A DNA stretch of 47,254 nucleotides from JAFAQB01 sp046724555 (GCA_046724555.1 JBKOWU010000198.1:1-47254), one strand, 5' to 3'; numbered from the stretch's first letter, positions 34,543 to 43,632 are shown. Made by a program: numbers and translations. The notes: generated by a model not told the origin, from the letters alone.

Positions 34543-35496
34543 ATGAATTCAGTTAGTGCTATGGAAGAAGAGATCAGATCTCAGGTTGATTATTTATCAA
34601 AATTAGACCTACCTAGGCAGATTGGTTTAGACGATTGTCTATTTATAGGATCTGGAGATTCTTACGCTGCCGCATTAATTGCGGTCTATGCTTCCAATTA
34701 TAAAATTGTATGTTGTAATCCAATAGACGTTGTTGTTAATCCAGAAATTATAAAAAAAAATGACTACCGCAGAATATACATAGTTTCGGTTTCCGGAAAC
34801 ACGCAATCAAACATACTCGCTGCTAAAATTTCTCGCAGATATAAAATCCCTACTACAGCAATTACCTCAGCGCCAAGCAGCAGGCTTTCAAGAGTTTGCG
34901 ATAATGTAATTGAGCTCAAGTATAAAAACGCAGGAATTCCAACGTCAGGAACGGCGAGTTTTATGTGTAGTATGCTATGCTGTCTTTCTTTAGTAACAAA
35001 AGTCGACGATCTTAAACAAATTGCAAGTATTTATGCACAATCACGTAAGGAAGCTAGTAATTTTATCAATACAATCCCACAAAGAGTAACATCTTACATA
35101 TTTTTAGGAAATGGGATACTATTTCCGATATCCGTTTATGGAATGCTGAAAATAAACGAGGTCTTTGGGTTAAAGTCTTTTGCTTATCAGTTTGAGGAGT
35201 TTTGTCATTCTCCATTATTCAGCATCAAAATGAACGACAAAATAATTATATTCAGAAACGATAATAAATATGACCTCCTAGGTAGTAAGGAGTTTTGTGA
35301 TCGAATAACGAAATTGGGTTTTTCTACACCATTTGTAGTGGACTGCAGCAAACTCTCTTTGACAGATCGTTTGTTAAAATCAACCTTTTTTGTACAATTG
35401 TTTGTGCTCAGACAAGCCCTAAAAAAAGGATTACAGGATTGTTTTTTTCTTAGAAATAAAAGCTTGTTAAAGTTGAGCTCAGACCTTATCTATTAA
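34543..35496 (+). CDS. SIS-domain protein (sugar isomerase-like)
   Basis: A 317-residue protein with SIS folds, which bind phosphosugars. IGSGDSYAAALIAVYA (about 36-51) and VSVSGNTQSNILAAKI (about 82-97) are the phosphate-binding signatures; SAPSSRLSRVCDNVIEL and TSGTASFMCSM follow. The second half has a fainter SIS domain (FLGNGILFPISVYGMLKINE, EFCHSPLFSI). This two-domain layout is that of glucosamine-6-phosphate synthase isomerase or bifunctional phosphoglucose/phosphomannose isomerase, without the glutaminase. A sugar-phosphate isomerase or deaminase is likely; exact substrate not clear. It stands alone. Confidence 0.8.
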   Translation: MNSVSAMEEEIRSQVDYLSKLDLPRQIGLDDCLFIGSGDSYAAALIAVYASNYKIVCCNPIDVVVNPEIIKKNDYRRIYIVSVSGNTQSNILAAKISRRYKIPTTAITSAPSSRLSRVCDNVIELKYKNAGIPTSGTASFMCSMLCCLSLVTKVDDLKQIASIYAQSRKEASNFINTIPQRVTSYIFLGNGILFPISVYGMLKINEVFGLKSFAYQFEEFCHSPLFSIKMNDKIIIFRNDNKYDLLGSKEFCDRITKLGFSTPFVVDCSKLSLTDRLLKSTFFVQLFVLRQALKKGLQDCFFLRNKSLLKLSSDLIY

Positions 35497-35787
35497 TAAT
35501 AATAATAATAAAAACGAAATGAAATGAAATGAAACGCAGAATCGATTTGCAAAAATATCTATTTTTCACTATAATTTACAATATAGTAGCTAATCTTTAC
35601 TTTTATGCTAGATTGCAGTTATAATTTTGTAAAAATAAAACGATATTTTGAATTTTTATTTATAAGTGATTACATAATAATACTATCAGTGCTGGTGAGT
35701 AGTTGGTTGCTTATAATTGCTGATAAAATGAATATTAGATACTTTCACATCTTTTAAATTTGATACGTGCTAAAGTAGTTTTTACCC
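35497..35787. other. Gap with short tandem repeats
   Basis: Begins with AAT repeats (about 35496-35512) and GAAAT repeats (about 35516-35532), simple slippage-prone runs directly after the SIS gene. No ORF. Nothing else seen. Confidence 0.4.
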
Positions 35788-35937
35788 ATGCATCCAGATG
35801 ACCTGAATAGAATATGGATTTGCCATGAGTGCAAATGCAGCTTTGTTTTTCGCTCAGATGTTGATGATCATAAATCAAAATCAGGTCACTTGGAGATAGA
35901 AAAATATGATTTGACATCGGGTAAATTGCTTGCCTGA
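35788..35937 (+). CDS. Small C2H2 zinc-finger-like protein
   Basis: A 49-residue protein. WICHECKCSFVFRSDVDDHK followed by SKSGH gives C-x2-C, then a helix with two His (spacing to H31 and H37 approximately), the layout of a single C2H2 zinc finger with a slightly long H-H gap. The C-terminus (EIEKYDLTSGKLLA) is plain. Single-finger proteins of this size are common in archaea of this group and probably bind DNA, RNA or a protein partner. It starts at the first ATG. Confidence 0.6.
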   Translation: MHPDDLNRIWICHECKCSFVFRSDVDDHKSKSGHLEIEKYDLTSGKLLA

Positions 35938-36133
35938 TTAATTCTATCTGTCTTGAGTATTGGTTTGTCTTTTTCGTGCTGGCCTATGTAATTTTTGTTG
36001 GCTGTTATATTTGTATCCTCATTCTTCTTCTCGTCGTCGCCATCATTATTTCACATATGCTGTCTATGCTTCTCAATAAGCAATAAAAAATACGTCCAAA
36101 TCTATTTATCTTCGAATGGAACATTTGAAGTTA

Positions 36134-37270
36134 ATGGGCAGACTGTTTGGAAGGAAGCAGAACACTGATTATGATTCTTACAACGATCCTTCCAAAAAAC
36201 CTACAGAGGATAGAAACAACACTGATCGCTCGGACTGGCAGAAGCACGAGTTATATAAAAAAGGCATTGACCAAATGGCAAACGAGAAACTGGAAGATGC
36301 CATACGTAGCTTTGAGTTAGCCATAAGGATTGATCCAAATTATGTTGATGCATGGATCAAGAAAGGTTATGCTTATTTTCACTTAGGGGAATATGTAGTA
36401 GCGATCGGATGTTATGATAAAGCTCTAGATATTGATCTCAATAACGCCGAGGCATGGAATTTAAAGGGCCTAGCGTATTACAAAATGAGAAATTACGACC
36501 AAGCTATTGTAGCATGCGAAAAGGCGGTGGATATCAACCCTAATGACGCAATGTCGTGGTACAACAAGGCGTGTTATCTTACATTAATCGGCAAGGTGGA
36601 TGATGGCATGGAAGCGTTGAAACGCTCTATAGAAATAGATATTTCAAATGCAAAGAGAGCAGTACGTGATAGAGATTTTGACAACGCCAGGGCAGAGGAG
36701 GGTTTTCAGCGAATTATTGAGGTCGTAGTTTTAGAATCGATACGACAGGGATATGATTATGTTGGTAAGATTGTCTGGATTACCGGTATGGGCAGACAAG
36801 AAGTTGAAGATGCTATGGAGAGGTTATCATTGAAAGGGCTTACACGCAAGATAGAAAAGAAGTCTATTACAACCAAAGATGAATACTACGAAATTGCAAG
36901 CGAAATTGCCGACAAGATAGGGCTTACAAAGCGGTCAGGCTTTTTTGGAAAGAGCAAGGAAATATATGCTCCACTACAACAATTAAAGGACATAAGTGAG
37001 GTTCTAGGAAGAGCTAAAGATTTTGTGGAGAAAGGTGATCTGAATGGTACCGTCGATAGTTTCGATGAGCTAATTAATCCCGCAAAACATGGTTCTGCAA
37101 TGATTGAGCAATTCTTCGATGAACATCGAGACCTGCGGTTATTTCAAATTCGACTAAAAGATAAAGGACAAGGCTATCTTAATTCTCATAGATCTGATCT
37201 AATGAAGTTGATTATGGATATTGATGCAAAAGTTAGAAAAGGTGCAGTTACCAACCCTGCCAAGGATTAA
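36134..37270 (+). CDS. TPR-repeat protein with C-terminal helical domain
   Basis: A 378-residue soluble protein. From about residue 40 there are four TPR units, e.g. AIRSFELAIRIDPNYVDAWI, KKGYAYFHLGEYVVAIGCYD, LKGLAYYKMRNYDQAIVACE and WYNKACYLTLIGKVDDGMEA. The second half has a winged-helix-like segment (VGKIVWITGMGRQEVEDAME) and a long helical end. TPRs mediate protein-protein contact. I start at 36134 because an A/T box (CTATTTATC) lies 28 nt upstream; the ATG at 36116 would leave only 10 nt. Partner unknown. Confidence 0.8.
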   Translation: MGRLFGRKQNTDYDSYNDPSKKPTEDRNNTDRSDWQKHELYKKGIDQMANEKLEDAIRSFELAIRIDPNYVDAWIKKGYAYFHLGEYVVAIGCYDKALDIDLNNAEAWNLKGLAYYKMRNYDQAIVACEKAVDINPNDAMSWYNKACYLTLIGKVDDGMEALKRSIEIDISNAKRAVRDRDFDNARAEEGFQRIIEVVVLESIRQGYDYVGKIVWITGMGRQEVEDAMERLSLKGLTRKIEKKSITTKDEYYEIASEIADKIGLTKRSGFFGKSKEIYAPLQQLKDISEVLGRAKDFVEKGDLNGTVDSFDELINPAKHGSAMIEQFFDEHRDLRLFQIRLKDKGQGYLNSHRSDLMKLIMDIDAKVRKGAVTNPAKD

Positions 37271-37411
37271 TTAATCGAGTAACCAACTAACCAACTAGCC
37301 AACCGCCCAATCAACCGATTAATTAATTTACTAATTTACTAATTTTAGTATATTCGCTGGTGATATCGATAGATACATTAAATATATGAAAAAGTACAAG
37401 AGAGGAGAGTC
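37271..37411. repeat. Short tandem repeat tract after the TPR gene
   Basis: AACCAACT-like units repeat three to four times (about 37281-37320: AACCAACTAACCAACTAGCC and following), then TTACTAATTTACTAATTT runs. The tract is non-coding. Such tracts can arise by slippage. Confidence 0.5.
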
Positions 37412-37657
37412 ATGACAATATGTGGACAAAAATACAGATGTATTGATAATTGTTATTGTGGAAATGACAACGATAATAAAATACTTGTACCTCCGATATT
37501 TGGAATGACTATGCTCACTACTGTTATAACACTGATAACGAAGAAGGTCATTGTTATGGTAACCGAAAAAAGCCGCGATAGATATTGTTGTACTCTGCGT
37601 ACTCAGTCTCAGTTATTGATGTCGTATCATACTTCACCTAGCACAATAGAAGGTTAG
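37412..37657 (+). CDS. Doubtful small ORF before the signal peptidase
   Basis: An 81-codon frame with GAGGAG 5 nt before the ATG and an A/T box (TAAATATATG) near 37379. It contains a Cys-rich start (CGQKYRCIDNCYCGNDND) and a short hydrophobic stretch, then no clear fold. It ends 8 nt before the signal peptidase start. It may be a real small gene, or the broken 5' part of an unknown one. Confidence 0.25.
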   Translation: MTICGQKYRCIDNCYCGNDNDNKILVPPIFGMTMLTTVITLITKKVIVMVTEKSRDRYCCTLRTQSQLLMSYHTSPSTIEG

Positions 37658-37665
37658 ATACAAAA

Positions 37666-38271
37666 GTGGCAGCCGCAGCAGAAAAGAGAATTAGAATACC
37701 AAATGAGATAAAATATGTTATAATAGCTGTCATTGGAATTGCTATTTTCTGGATTGGTATTAGATTTGTATTTGGTGTTAACAATCCTTTTTACGTTGTA
37801 GCCAGTGAAAGTATGGTTCCTAACCTCAAAGTTGGAGATTTACTGATGGTCCAACATGCAAGTTCTTCTTCTCCCTCTCCGTCTTCGTTTAACAATTTGA
37901 AAGTAGGTGATATCATAGTCTTTAAATCACCAGGAGTAAGAGAGGATACAGGACAGCCAGAAGTCATAGTTCATAGGGTTAAGCAGATCTATATTACACT
38001 GCAAGGAGAAAGAGTACTTAGAACAAAAGGTGATGCAAATCCACATTCTATTTATTTAATCGATTATCCAATCCTATTAAACAATTACATTGGAAAAGTG
38101 GTTTTTATTGTTCCTGGTGTAGGTTTGGTTGCGAGAGCTATTAGTCCTCCAGTAAACTATATACTTATTGCTGTCATACTTGTTATACTTTTCTTCTTGA
38201 TATTCAAAAGGGGAAAAGATCAGAGGAAGGAACAACAGACAGATACCGACAGTGGTAGCGTAAGTAGTTAA
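37666..38271 (+). CDS. Signal peptidase I, archaeal Sec11 type
   Basis: Membrane protease that removes signal peptides from exported proteins, of which this window has several. A first membrane segment (YVIIAVIGIAIFWIGIRFVF) is followed by the catalytic ASESMVPNLKVGD (Ser49), then VIVHRVKQI (His103) and TKGDANPHS (Asp123). Ser/His/Asp rather than Ser/Lys marks the archaeal/ER type. A second membrane segment lies near the C-terminus (ILIAVILVILFFLIF). It opens at a GTG. The 15-residue Ser/Pro stretch between the first catalytic segment and the next strand is family-variable. It stands alone, with the doubtful small ORF before it. Confidence 0.92.
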   Translation: MAAAAEKRIRIPNEIKYVIIAVIGIAIFWIGIRFVFGVNNPFYVVASESMVPNLKVGDLLMVQHASSSSPSPSSFNNLKVGDIIVFKSPGVREDTGQPEVIVHRVKQIYITLQGERVLRTKGDANPHSIYLIDYPILLNNYIGKVVFIVPGVGLVARAISPPVNYILIAVILVILFFLIFKRGKDQRKEQQTDTDSGSVSS

Positions 38272-38710
38272 TGTGATGACCTTGCCCAATATATAAAGGT
38301 CAGTGTTCTCGTCCTCTGCCTTGATCTTGTATCAAACATTAGGGATAGGTACAATTGTTAAGGTCATGTACTTTCCGTGAATCTTCTCATAGTTGGTTAC
38401 AAAGGATTGTAGCATTCCTTTTATAAAAAGGAATTGATTACGGTCTGGTAATGTTTGCAGCAGCCAGTAGTCTCGATGGGTCAGTACACTCTGCTATAGC
38501 AGCTGCTGCAAGGTTTTTTTGATATTTTCACTCATTATTTTTCAAGCGAGTGTTGTGCGCTCTGCCACCATCAGAGTCAGAGCGGATTTGGATTTGTTCA
38601 AATGGCGCTACCGCTTTCTAACCCTATGTCGCGGGGCATGCAGTCCCAACCAAGCTTAGCAAATCATACACAACAAAGTGTAAATTACACAACTAAGTCT
38701 AAATCATAGC
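38272..38710. other. Gap with hairpins after the signal peptidase gene
   Basis: No intact gene. A near-perfect dyad (ATTCCTTTT ... AAAAGGAAT, 38414-38434) and CGCTCTG-13 nt-CAGAGCG (38558-38584) are the main structures. A short Ala-rich frame (about 38455-38522, reading FAAASSLDGSVHSAIAAAA) leads nowhere. This could be the decayed 5' part of the fragment that follows. Confidence 0.4.
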
Positions 38711-38878
38711 TTGTCAGTTTCGAATGATGCAGTAAGAGAAGTTGCTGGCTCTGATGCGGCGGTAATACCAGATCAATACATTATAGTCCTGAAGTCAGGT
38801 GCACATCCTCATGCGTCTTCAATAGTAGATAAAGTAAAAAATTCAGCTGCAACTATTTACGTGGGGGCTTTAAACTAA
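38711..38878 (+). pseudogene. Remnant of a subtilisin-type protease propeptide (inhibitor I9-like)
   Basis: The frame, opened by a TTG at best, gives 55 residues, VIPDQYIIVLKSGAHPHASS then IVDKVKNSAATIYVGALN, and stops. IPxQYIVVLKxG and the closing Y-x-x-ALN are the pattern of the I9 propeptide of subtilisin-like proteases; in intact genes the next residues would be GFAA and then the catalytic domain. There is none here. So this is most likely a truncated gene; a stand-alone I9-type inhibitor is the alternative. Confidence 0.5.
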
Positions 38879-39086
38879 GTGAAGTTTTTTCTTCTACCGT
38901 TATTATGATTCAAAAACTAAATATCCGATCCAATTTTTGGTAATCGATTATACTTTATTATTTATCGCTCATGGAACTCTTTTTCTCGATTTTGTACTTC
39001 CTTATGAAATGTTGTGTAAAGTTGATTAGCGACGTAACAAATGTGCCAGTATATATGTATTAATACTATGAAAAGTATACCTCTGC

Positions 39087-39893
39087 ATGGAAAAAATCTT
39101 TGCAGATGTGAGCGAGAAGGAGATTACAAGGGCTATTGCGACTATGTTCCATGAAACTATGGAAGAATATACTGATTCTGATGTGATAATTATTGGTGGA
39201 GGCCCCGCTGGATTGACTGCTGCTAGAGACTTGGCTAAGAATAAAATAAGAACCCTCGTCATAGAACAGAACAATTACATTGGAGGTGGATACTGGGTAG
39301 GCGGATATATGATGAACCCTGTAACTGTCAGGGCACCAGCGCAAAAAATATGGGATGAGCTAGGTGTGCCATACCGTAAAATAACTGATGGACTGTATGC
39401 TACATGGGGGCCCCACGCTTGCTCGAAACTTATTGCTTCTGCATGCGACGCCGGTGTTAGATTCTTGCAATTAACAAAATTTGATGATTTGATATTAAAA
39501 AATAAAAACCGTGTAGGAGGCGTTGTAGTTAATTGGATGCCCGTCTCTGCTCTGCCGAGAAATATTACATGCGTAGACCCAGTGGCATTGGAGAGTAAAA
39601 TTGTAATTGATGCATCAGGTCATGACTCTGTAGCTGTAAAGAGATTGATGGATCGCGGATACGTAAAGTGGAAAGGTATGGATCCATTATGGGTGGAAGG
39701 AAGTGAAGATGCAGTAGTTGGGCATACAGGCGAAATATTTCCAGGTCTGATAGCGACTGGAATGTCGGTAACTGAGACACATGGTTTGCCTAGAATGGGA
39801 CCGACATTTGGTTCGATGTTATTGTCCGGAAGGAAAGCTGCAGAAATAGCATTGAGCAAACTTAGAGAAATTCCTGTACAAATGGGCAGATAA
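39087..39893 (+). CDS. thi4: Thi4-family thiamine thiazole synthase
   Basis: Makes the thiazole part of thiamine from NAD and glycine. The FAD/NAD-binding motif DVIIIGGGPAGLTAARDLA is at 32-50, and YIGGGYWVGGYMMN follows. ITCVDPVALESKIVIDASGH has Cys162 just before VDP, the position of the sulfur-giving Cys in yeast Thi4 (Cys205); methanogen enzymes that take sulfide have His there. So this looks like the single-turnover, self-sacrificing type. Near the C-terminus GEIFPGLIATGMSVTETHGL and GPTFGSMLLSG are usual. The 268-residue length fits archaeal members. It begins at the first ATG. Confidence 0.88.
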   Translation: MEKIFADVSEKEITRAIATMFHETMEEYTDSDVIIIGGGPAGLTAARDLAKNKIRTLVIEQNNYIGGGYWVGGYMMNPVTVRAPAQKIWDELGVPYRKITDGLYATWGPHACSKLIASACDAGVRFLQLTKFDDLILKNKNRVGGVVVNWMPVSALPRNITCVDPVALESKIVIDASGHDSVAVKRLMDRGYVKWKGMDPLWVEGSEDAVVGHTGEIFPGLIATGMSVTETHGLPRMGPTFGSMLLSGRKAAEIALSKLREIPVQMGR

Positions 39894-40238
39894 CTGCTAT
39901 AGGGGAAGAAGCATACGTTCGAAGACATACATATCAGATTAATTCATATAATTTTTTATATTACTATGTTTTTGATGCACTAGATATTCCCCAAATTCAA
40001 TATGTTACAATAGTAGTCATGATTAAATACATCCACCAAAATAATATTACGAGCAGAAAAGGTAAATCCTATGTAAAAACTACATATAAGTAATTAAAAA
40101 TCGTGTTTTGTTAGTTATTCTTGAATTACTTGTACATTTGCGAGCATTCTTCAATATTCTCACTAGTTAGAGCGACAATCGCAGTAGACGTTGTGAACAA
40201 ATTATTTAATGGGCTTCATTTTTATATGGTAATATCAT
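39894..40238. other. Gap with thioredoxin reductase promoter
   Basis: 345 bp without a gene. TTTTTATATGG near 40219-40229 is the likely TATA element, about 15-20 nt before the ATG at 40239; a second site is not obvious. No RNA or repeat seen. Confidence 0.45.
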
Positions 40239-41315
40239 ATGCCCAATATCGACAGCATGGTGGCAAGTGAAGAAGGAGAAGAAGGAGGAGAAAAACAAGA
40301 CAAACAAGGTAGATCCTCTTCGTCAAAAGTGGATACACGTTATGACATAATAATAATCGGATCGGGCCCTGCAGGGTATACTGCTGGAATCTATACTTCG
40401 CGAGCCAAGCTCAGAACACTGATTATATCAGGCATGCTTCCAGGCGGCCAGTTAATGACAACAAGTGAGGTAGAGAACTATCCAGGTTTTCCTAATGGCA
40501 TATTCGGGCCCGAACTTATGATGAACATGCGACAGCAAGCCGAGAGATTTGGTTCCACTGTCCTTGATGACGAAGTTATTGCAGTAAATTTTAACCAAAG
40601 GCCATTTATAATCACAACTCCTTCTGAGAGCTTTGAGGCCGAGTCTGTCTTGGTATGCACTGGAGCATCTCCACGCAAACTTGGGATTCCAGCGGAACAA
40701 CAATTTGCGGGTAGAGGAGTATCGTATTGTGCAACCTGCGATGGCCCTTTTTTCAAAGGTGAAGATATAGTTGTTGTTGGGGGTGGAGATACAGCTATTG
40801 AAGAAGCCACATTTCTTACAAAGTTTGGCAAATCTGTGAAAATAGTTCACAGAAGGGATACATTGCGCGCAAGCAAGATTCTTCAAGAAAAGGCCTTTGA
40901 GAATCCAAAGATAAGATTCTTGTGGAATAGTGTGGTCTCTGATATCAAAGGTGATAAGAAACTAGCACGTGTAACTGTAAGAGACATAAATAACGAAAAT
41001 GAACAGGAAATTTCAGCTGGTGGATTATTTGTTGCAATAGGACATGATCCTAATACGGCGATCTTCAAGGGCAAGTTGGAAATGGATGACAAGGGCTACA
41101 TTGTATTAAAAAACCAAACGAGAACCAGCGTCGAAGGCGTATTTGCTGCAGGTGATGTACACGATTATAGATACAGACAAGCAGTTACTGCTGCAGGTTT
41201 TGGATGTATGGCTGCTATTGATGTGGAAAAATGGTTTGCTGAAAAAAAAGCAGAAAGAAAAAAACAGGAAATACCAAAATCAGAGTATATACATGAAAGA
41301 AAGCAACAACTATAG
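40239..41315 (+). CDS. trxB: Thioredoxin reductase
   Basis: FAD/NADPH enzyme that reduces thioredoxin, keeping the cytoplasm reduced. An unusual acidic N-terminal extension (EEGEEGGEKQDKQG, residues 11-24) precedes the FAD motif IIIIGSGPAGYTAGIY (37-52). The redox centre is CATC (Cys164, Cys167), the NADPH-binding motif VVGGGDTAIEEA lies near 185, and GHDPNT precedes the final FAD motif GVFAAGDVHD. The extension may be disordered; an in-frame ATG (MVASEE) at residue 7 is a second possible start. The 358-residue length is a little over the usual 310-330 because of this extension and a Lys-rich C-terminal tail. Confidence 0.93.
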   Translation: MPNIDSMVASEEGEEGGEKQDKQGRSSSSKVDTRYDIIIIGSGPAGYTAGIYTSRAKLRTLIISGMLPGGQLMTTSEVENYPGFPNGIFGPELMMNMRQQAERFGSTVLDDEVIAVNFNQRPFIITTPSESFEAESVLVCTGASPRKLGIPAEQQFAGRGVSYCATCDGPFFKGEDIVVVGGGDTAIEEATFLTKFGKSVKIVHRRDTLRASKILQEKAFENPKIRFLWNSVVSDIKGDKKLARVTVRDINNENEQEISAGGLFVAIGHDPNTAIFKGKLEMDDKGYIVLKNQTRTSVEGVFAAGDVHDYRYRQAVTAAGFGCMAAIDVEKWFAEKKAERKKQEIPKSEYIHERKQQL

Positions 41316-41793
41316 TCGTAGCAGAGAATCCAATCGTATATGATAGTACTGCACAAAGCCCTGGAGTGGCATTTAAATTAGTAAATAAATGAAAACATTC
41401 CTACTCCAAACATATTAAAGGAAGAAAAAACAATTTCTGAAGCTTTTTTGTAATATGTATATTTATATTTCCAGATTGTTTGTATTGATAGTAGCACATA
41501 AAAGTCTCAATACATTAGTCGTAGCAGGTATAATTAATCTAGAAGCTGCCTCATTAGGAGTTTATTAAATTGTAATGATGAAGATTGCAATACAATATTC
41601 TGGTACTTAAAAATGGTATTTTTATGACGCTTATCAAATCATTATCACCTTGGATTAAACAATTTTATATTAACTTTTAGGTTTCCTTTTGCTTTTTTGG
41701 CGAAAAAATAATTTTAAATTGCGAAAGAGTAGCCTATATCAAAAAATAAAGAGCAGCGCTCTGGATTAATTAATAGTGCCTTTTTTGTTTTGA
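41316..41793. other. Gap between convergent genes
   Basis: 480 bp, very AT-rich. A TTTTTT-GGCG-AAAAAA hairpin (about 41694-41709) and AGAGC-AGC-GCTCT (about 41751-41763) are terminator-like. No ORF with any family resemblance. Confidence 0.45.
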
Positions 41794-41994
41794 TTAACTT
41801 CCTGTGTGGAATCTTTTGCAGACCTTATCAGGGCCAGAAAAGTTATGTTTGCATTGGCCATAGTTCTTTTCTCCTTTTGGTCCGCCAACTGCAAATGCAG
41901 AATTTGCTGTAATAATGGTTGTAGCTACTACGGCTGTTGCCAATGTTAGTGCTGTTACTATGGCAAATATTGAGAGTGTTGTTTTTGAGTTCAT
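41794..41994 (-). CDS. Small secreted protein
   Basis: A 66-residue protein. A signal segment (IFAIVTALTLATAVVATTII, about 9-28) is followed by a cleavage-like NSAFAVGG. The mature part is about 30 residues, with two Cys (QCKHNFSGPDKVCKRF), which may form a disulfide. It begins at the first ATG. It lies between the convergent trxB and the cysteine synthase gene; no operon partner. A similar small exported gene lies at 46966. Confidence 0.55.
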   Translation of the reverse strand: MNSKTTLSIFAIVTALTLATAVVATTIITANSAFAVGGPKGEKNYGQCKHNFSGPDKVCKRFHTGS

Positions 41995-42332
41995 ATGTGA
42001 AAAATGTAGTAGAATACAAACTATTAGAACGCCTCCAGATAAATAACCTAGAAAATTCCCAAAAAAAGAAATTGTTACTTACTGTGATCTGTAAGGATGG
42101 ACAGGCGTGTTGTTGTAGAAGAGAAAGCATATTTGTACATTGTCTTTGTTCCTTGAGAGTCGATAGAATTAAGTTCTTGTAGCCTTCTTATGAAGATGAT
42201 GGTAGTTCTTGTCATATAAAGGAAAATAAGGCAGGGAAGCGTCTACCATGCTAAATTGATTTCTATGACTGTCTCTTAAAGATGATAATGGGCCATCGTG
42301 AAGTATGGTCATAGTACGTGAGACCATTTGAG
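41995..42332. other. Non-coding gap
   Basis: About 340 bp with no supported ORF. Promoter of the small secreted gene must lie near 42010-42030, where AT-rich words are abundant, but I cannot name one. Confidence 0.4.
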
Positions 42333-43361
42333 TCAGTTAATCGAATAGACTACATCAGAAAGGTTTTTGGCATTTTTGAGGTATGTTTCATATTCATTAT
42401 CAGCAAAGACATTTTGTTGTTTATAGAGGCTTTTGAATTTTCTGCCATCATCAGCGAATATTCCCACAAGTACTCCGCTATCTAGTTTTTCAGCAGTTTT
42501 TACCATTGATGCCATAACAGAGCCAGACGAAGGACCTACAAATAATTTCTCATTTACTGCTAGTTCTTTTACCATTTTAAAAGAGTCATCGTTGGTTGCA
42601 GTAATCCACTCGTCTACTACACTTTCACGCCGTTTAAACAACTCAGGCATTGAAGATTCTTCGAAATTTCTCAACCCTTGTAGTAAATGGTTCTTTTGTG
42701 CCTGTATTGCAACAATCTTGATATTCTCGTTCTTTTCCTTAAGGAATGTTGCTGTGCCAGTGATAGTTCCTCCAGTACCGCACCCAGTAAGAAAGTGTGT
42801 TATTTTGCCATTAGTTTGATTCCAGAGCTCTGGACCAGTACTATCGTAGTGTGCAAAAAAATTGGCATCGTTTTCATACTGGTTTGGCATATAATATATA
42901 TCGGGTCGCGGCTTTGAAATGGCTTTGGCAAGTGCAATGCTTTGATCTGTTCCCGCACCGACTCGAGGGCATAAATCGTCTGATGTTTCATGCAAAGTGG
43001 CTCCTAAATGTCGTAGAATGGTTTTGGTCTCTTCGCTCACCTTCTCAGGAATAACAATTTCAACTTTGTATCCTAGTTCAATAGCTATACCGGTCAGCGC
43101 AATGCCGGTATTTCCAGAAGTAGGTTCGATGATAATACTCTTGTCCTTCTTCAGAATGGCTTTCCTTTCAGCATCCCTTATCATCCATAATGCTGCCCTA
43201 TCTTTTACTGAACCAAAGGGATTGAACCATTCTAATTTTGCATATAGTTTAACATTTTTTTGAGAGAATGAAGTTAATTCGATTAGAGGAGTGCCGCCTA
43301 TACGATTGATAACATCGTGCCTAATGATTGACGACGATGATGATTTTGCAGTTGTTGCCAT
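42333..43361 (-). CDS. PLP-dependent cysteine synthase family protein
   Basis: Makes cysteine from an activated serine and a sulfur donor (beta-replacement). Lys53 in NPFGSVKDRAAL binds PLP; PTSGNTGIAL (about 80) and the phosphate loop GCGTGGTITG (about 190) follow, and GPSSGSVMAS lies toward the C-terminus. Length 342 is a little longer than CysK. It lies 4 nt downstream of a TusA-type sulfur carrier, so persulfide sulfur from that carrier, rather than free sulfide, may be the donor; that is inference. O-acetylserine, O-phosphoserine and cystathionine-type substrates are all possible. Confidence 0.9.
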   Translation of the reverse strand: MATTAKSSSSSIIRHDVINRIGGTPLIELTSFSQKNVKLYAKLEWFNPFGSVKDRAALWMIRDAERKAILKKDKSIIIEPTSGNTGIALTGIAIELGYKVEIVIPEKVSEETKTILRHLGATLHETSDDLCPRVGAGTDQSIALAKAISKPRPDIYYMPNQYENDANFFAHYDSTGPELWNQTNGKITHFLTGCGTGGTITGTATFLKEKNENIKIVAIQAQKNHLLQGLRNFEESSMPELFKRRESVVDEWITATNDDSFKMVKELAVNEKLFVGPSSGSVMASMVKTAEKLDSGVLVGIFADDGRKFKSLYKQQNVFADNEYETYLKNAKNLSDVVYSIN

Positions 43362-43365
43362 ATTG

Positions 43366-43632
43366 CTATTTGGCCTTCTTTATTAAAAATTCAAGATCTT
43401 TCTCAGTTTTGTTAAGTGATACGAGTTCATGTCCTGTTCTCTTTACCCATCTAGATATATCTTCTTCAGATTCGGGGTCATCAGACAGCACTTTGAGCAC
43501 ATCTCCTGAGGCTAGTCGTTCCATTTCGATTTTTGTACGAAATACGGGCTCAGGACAAAAAAGCCCTCTAACATCAATACTCTTAGTAGGTGATTCACTG
43601 CTAGTATTAGCTGTACTCATCTTAAAGAACAC
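43366..43632 (-). CDS. tusA: TusA-family sulfur carrier
   Basis: Small persulfide carrier. DVRGLFCPEPVFRTKIEMER holds the CPxP motif with the active Cys26. The ends are two strands and helices (VLKVLSDDPESEEDISRWVK, TGHELVSLNK). The 88-residue length is usual. The start may be the ATG at 43620 (MSTANTSS). It precedes the cysteine synthase by 4 nt, so the two are co-translated; carriers of this type move sulfur to cofactor and tRNA modification, or to thiosulfate/persulfide use. Confidence 0.88.
   Translation of the reverse strand: MFFKMSTANTSSESPTKSIDVRGLFCPEPVFRTKIEMERLASGDVLKVLSDDPESEEDISRWVKRTGHELVSLNKTEKDLEFLIKKAK

Noticed and set aside
37271..37400. Repeat tract as a CRISPR array
   Set aside because: Units are 8-9 nt, degenerate and without spacers.
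38900..39086. Possible TPP riboswitch before thi4
   Set aside because: I found neither the CTGAGA-type conserved core nor the paired arms of a THI element.
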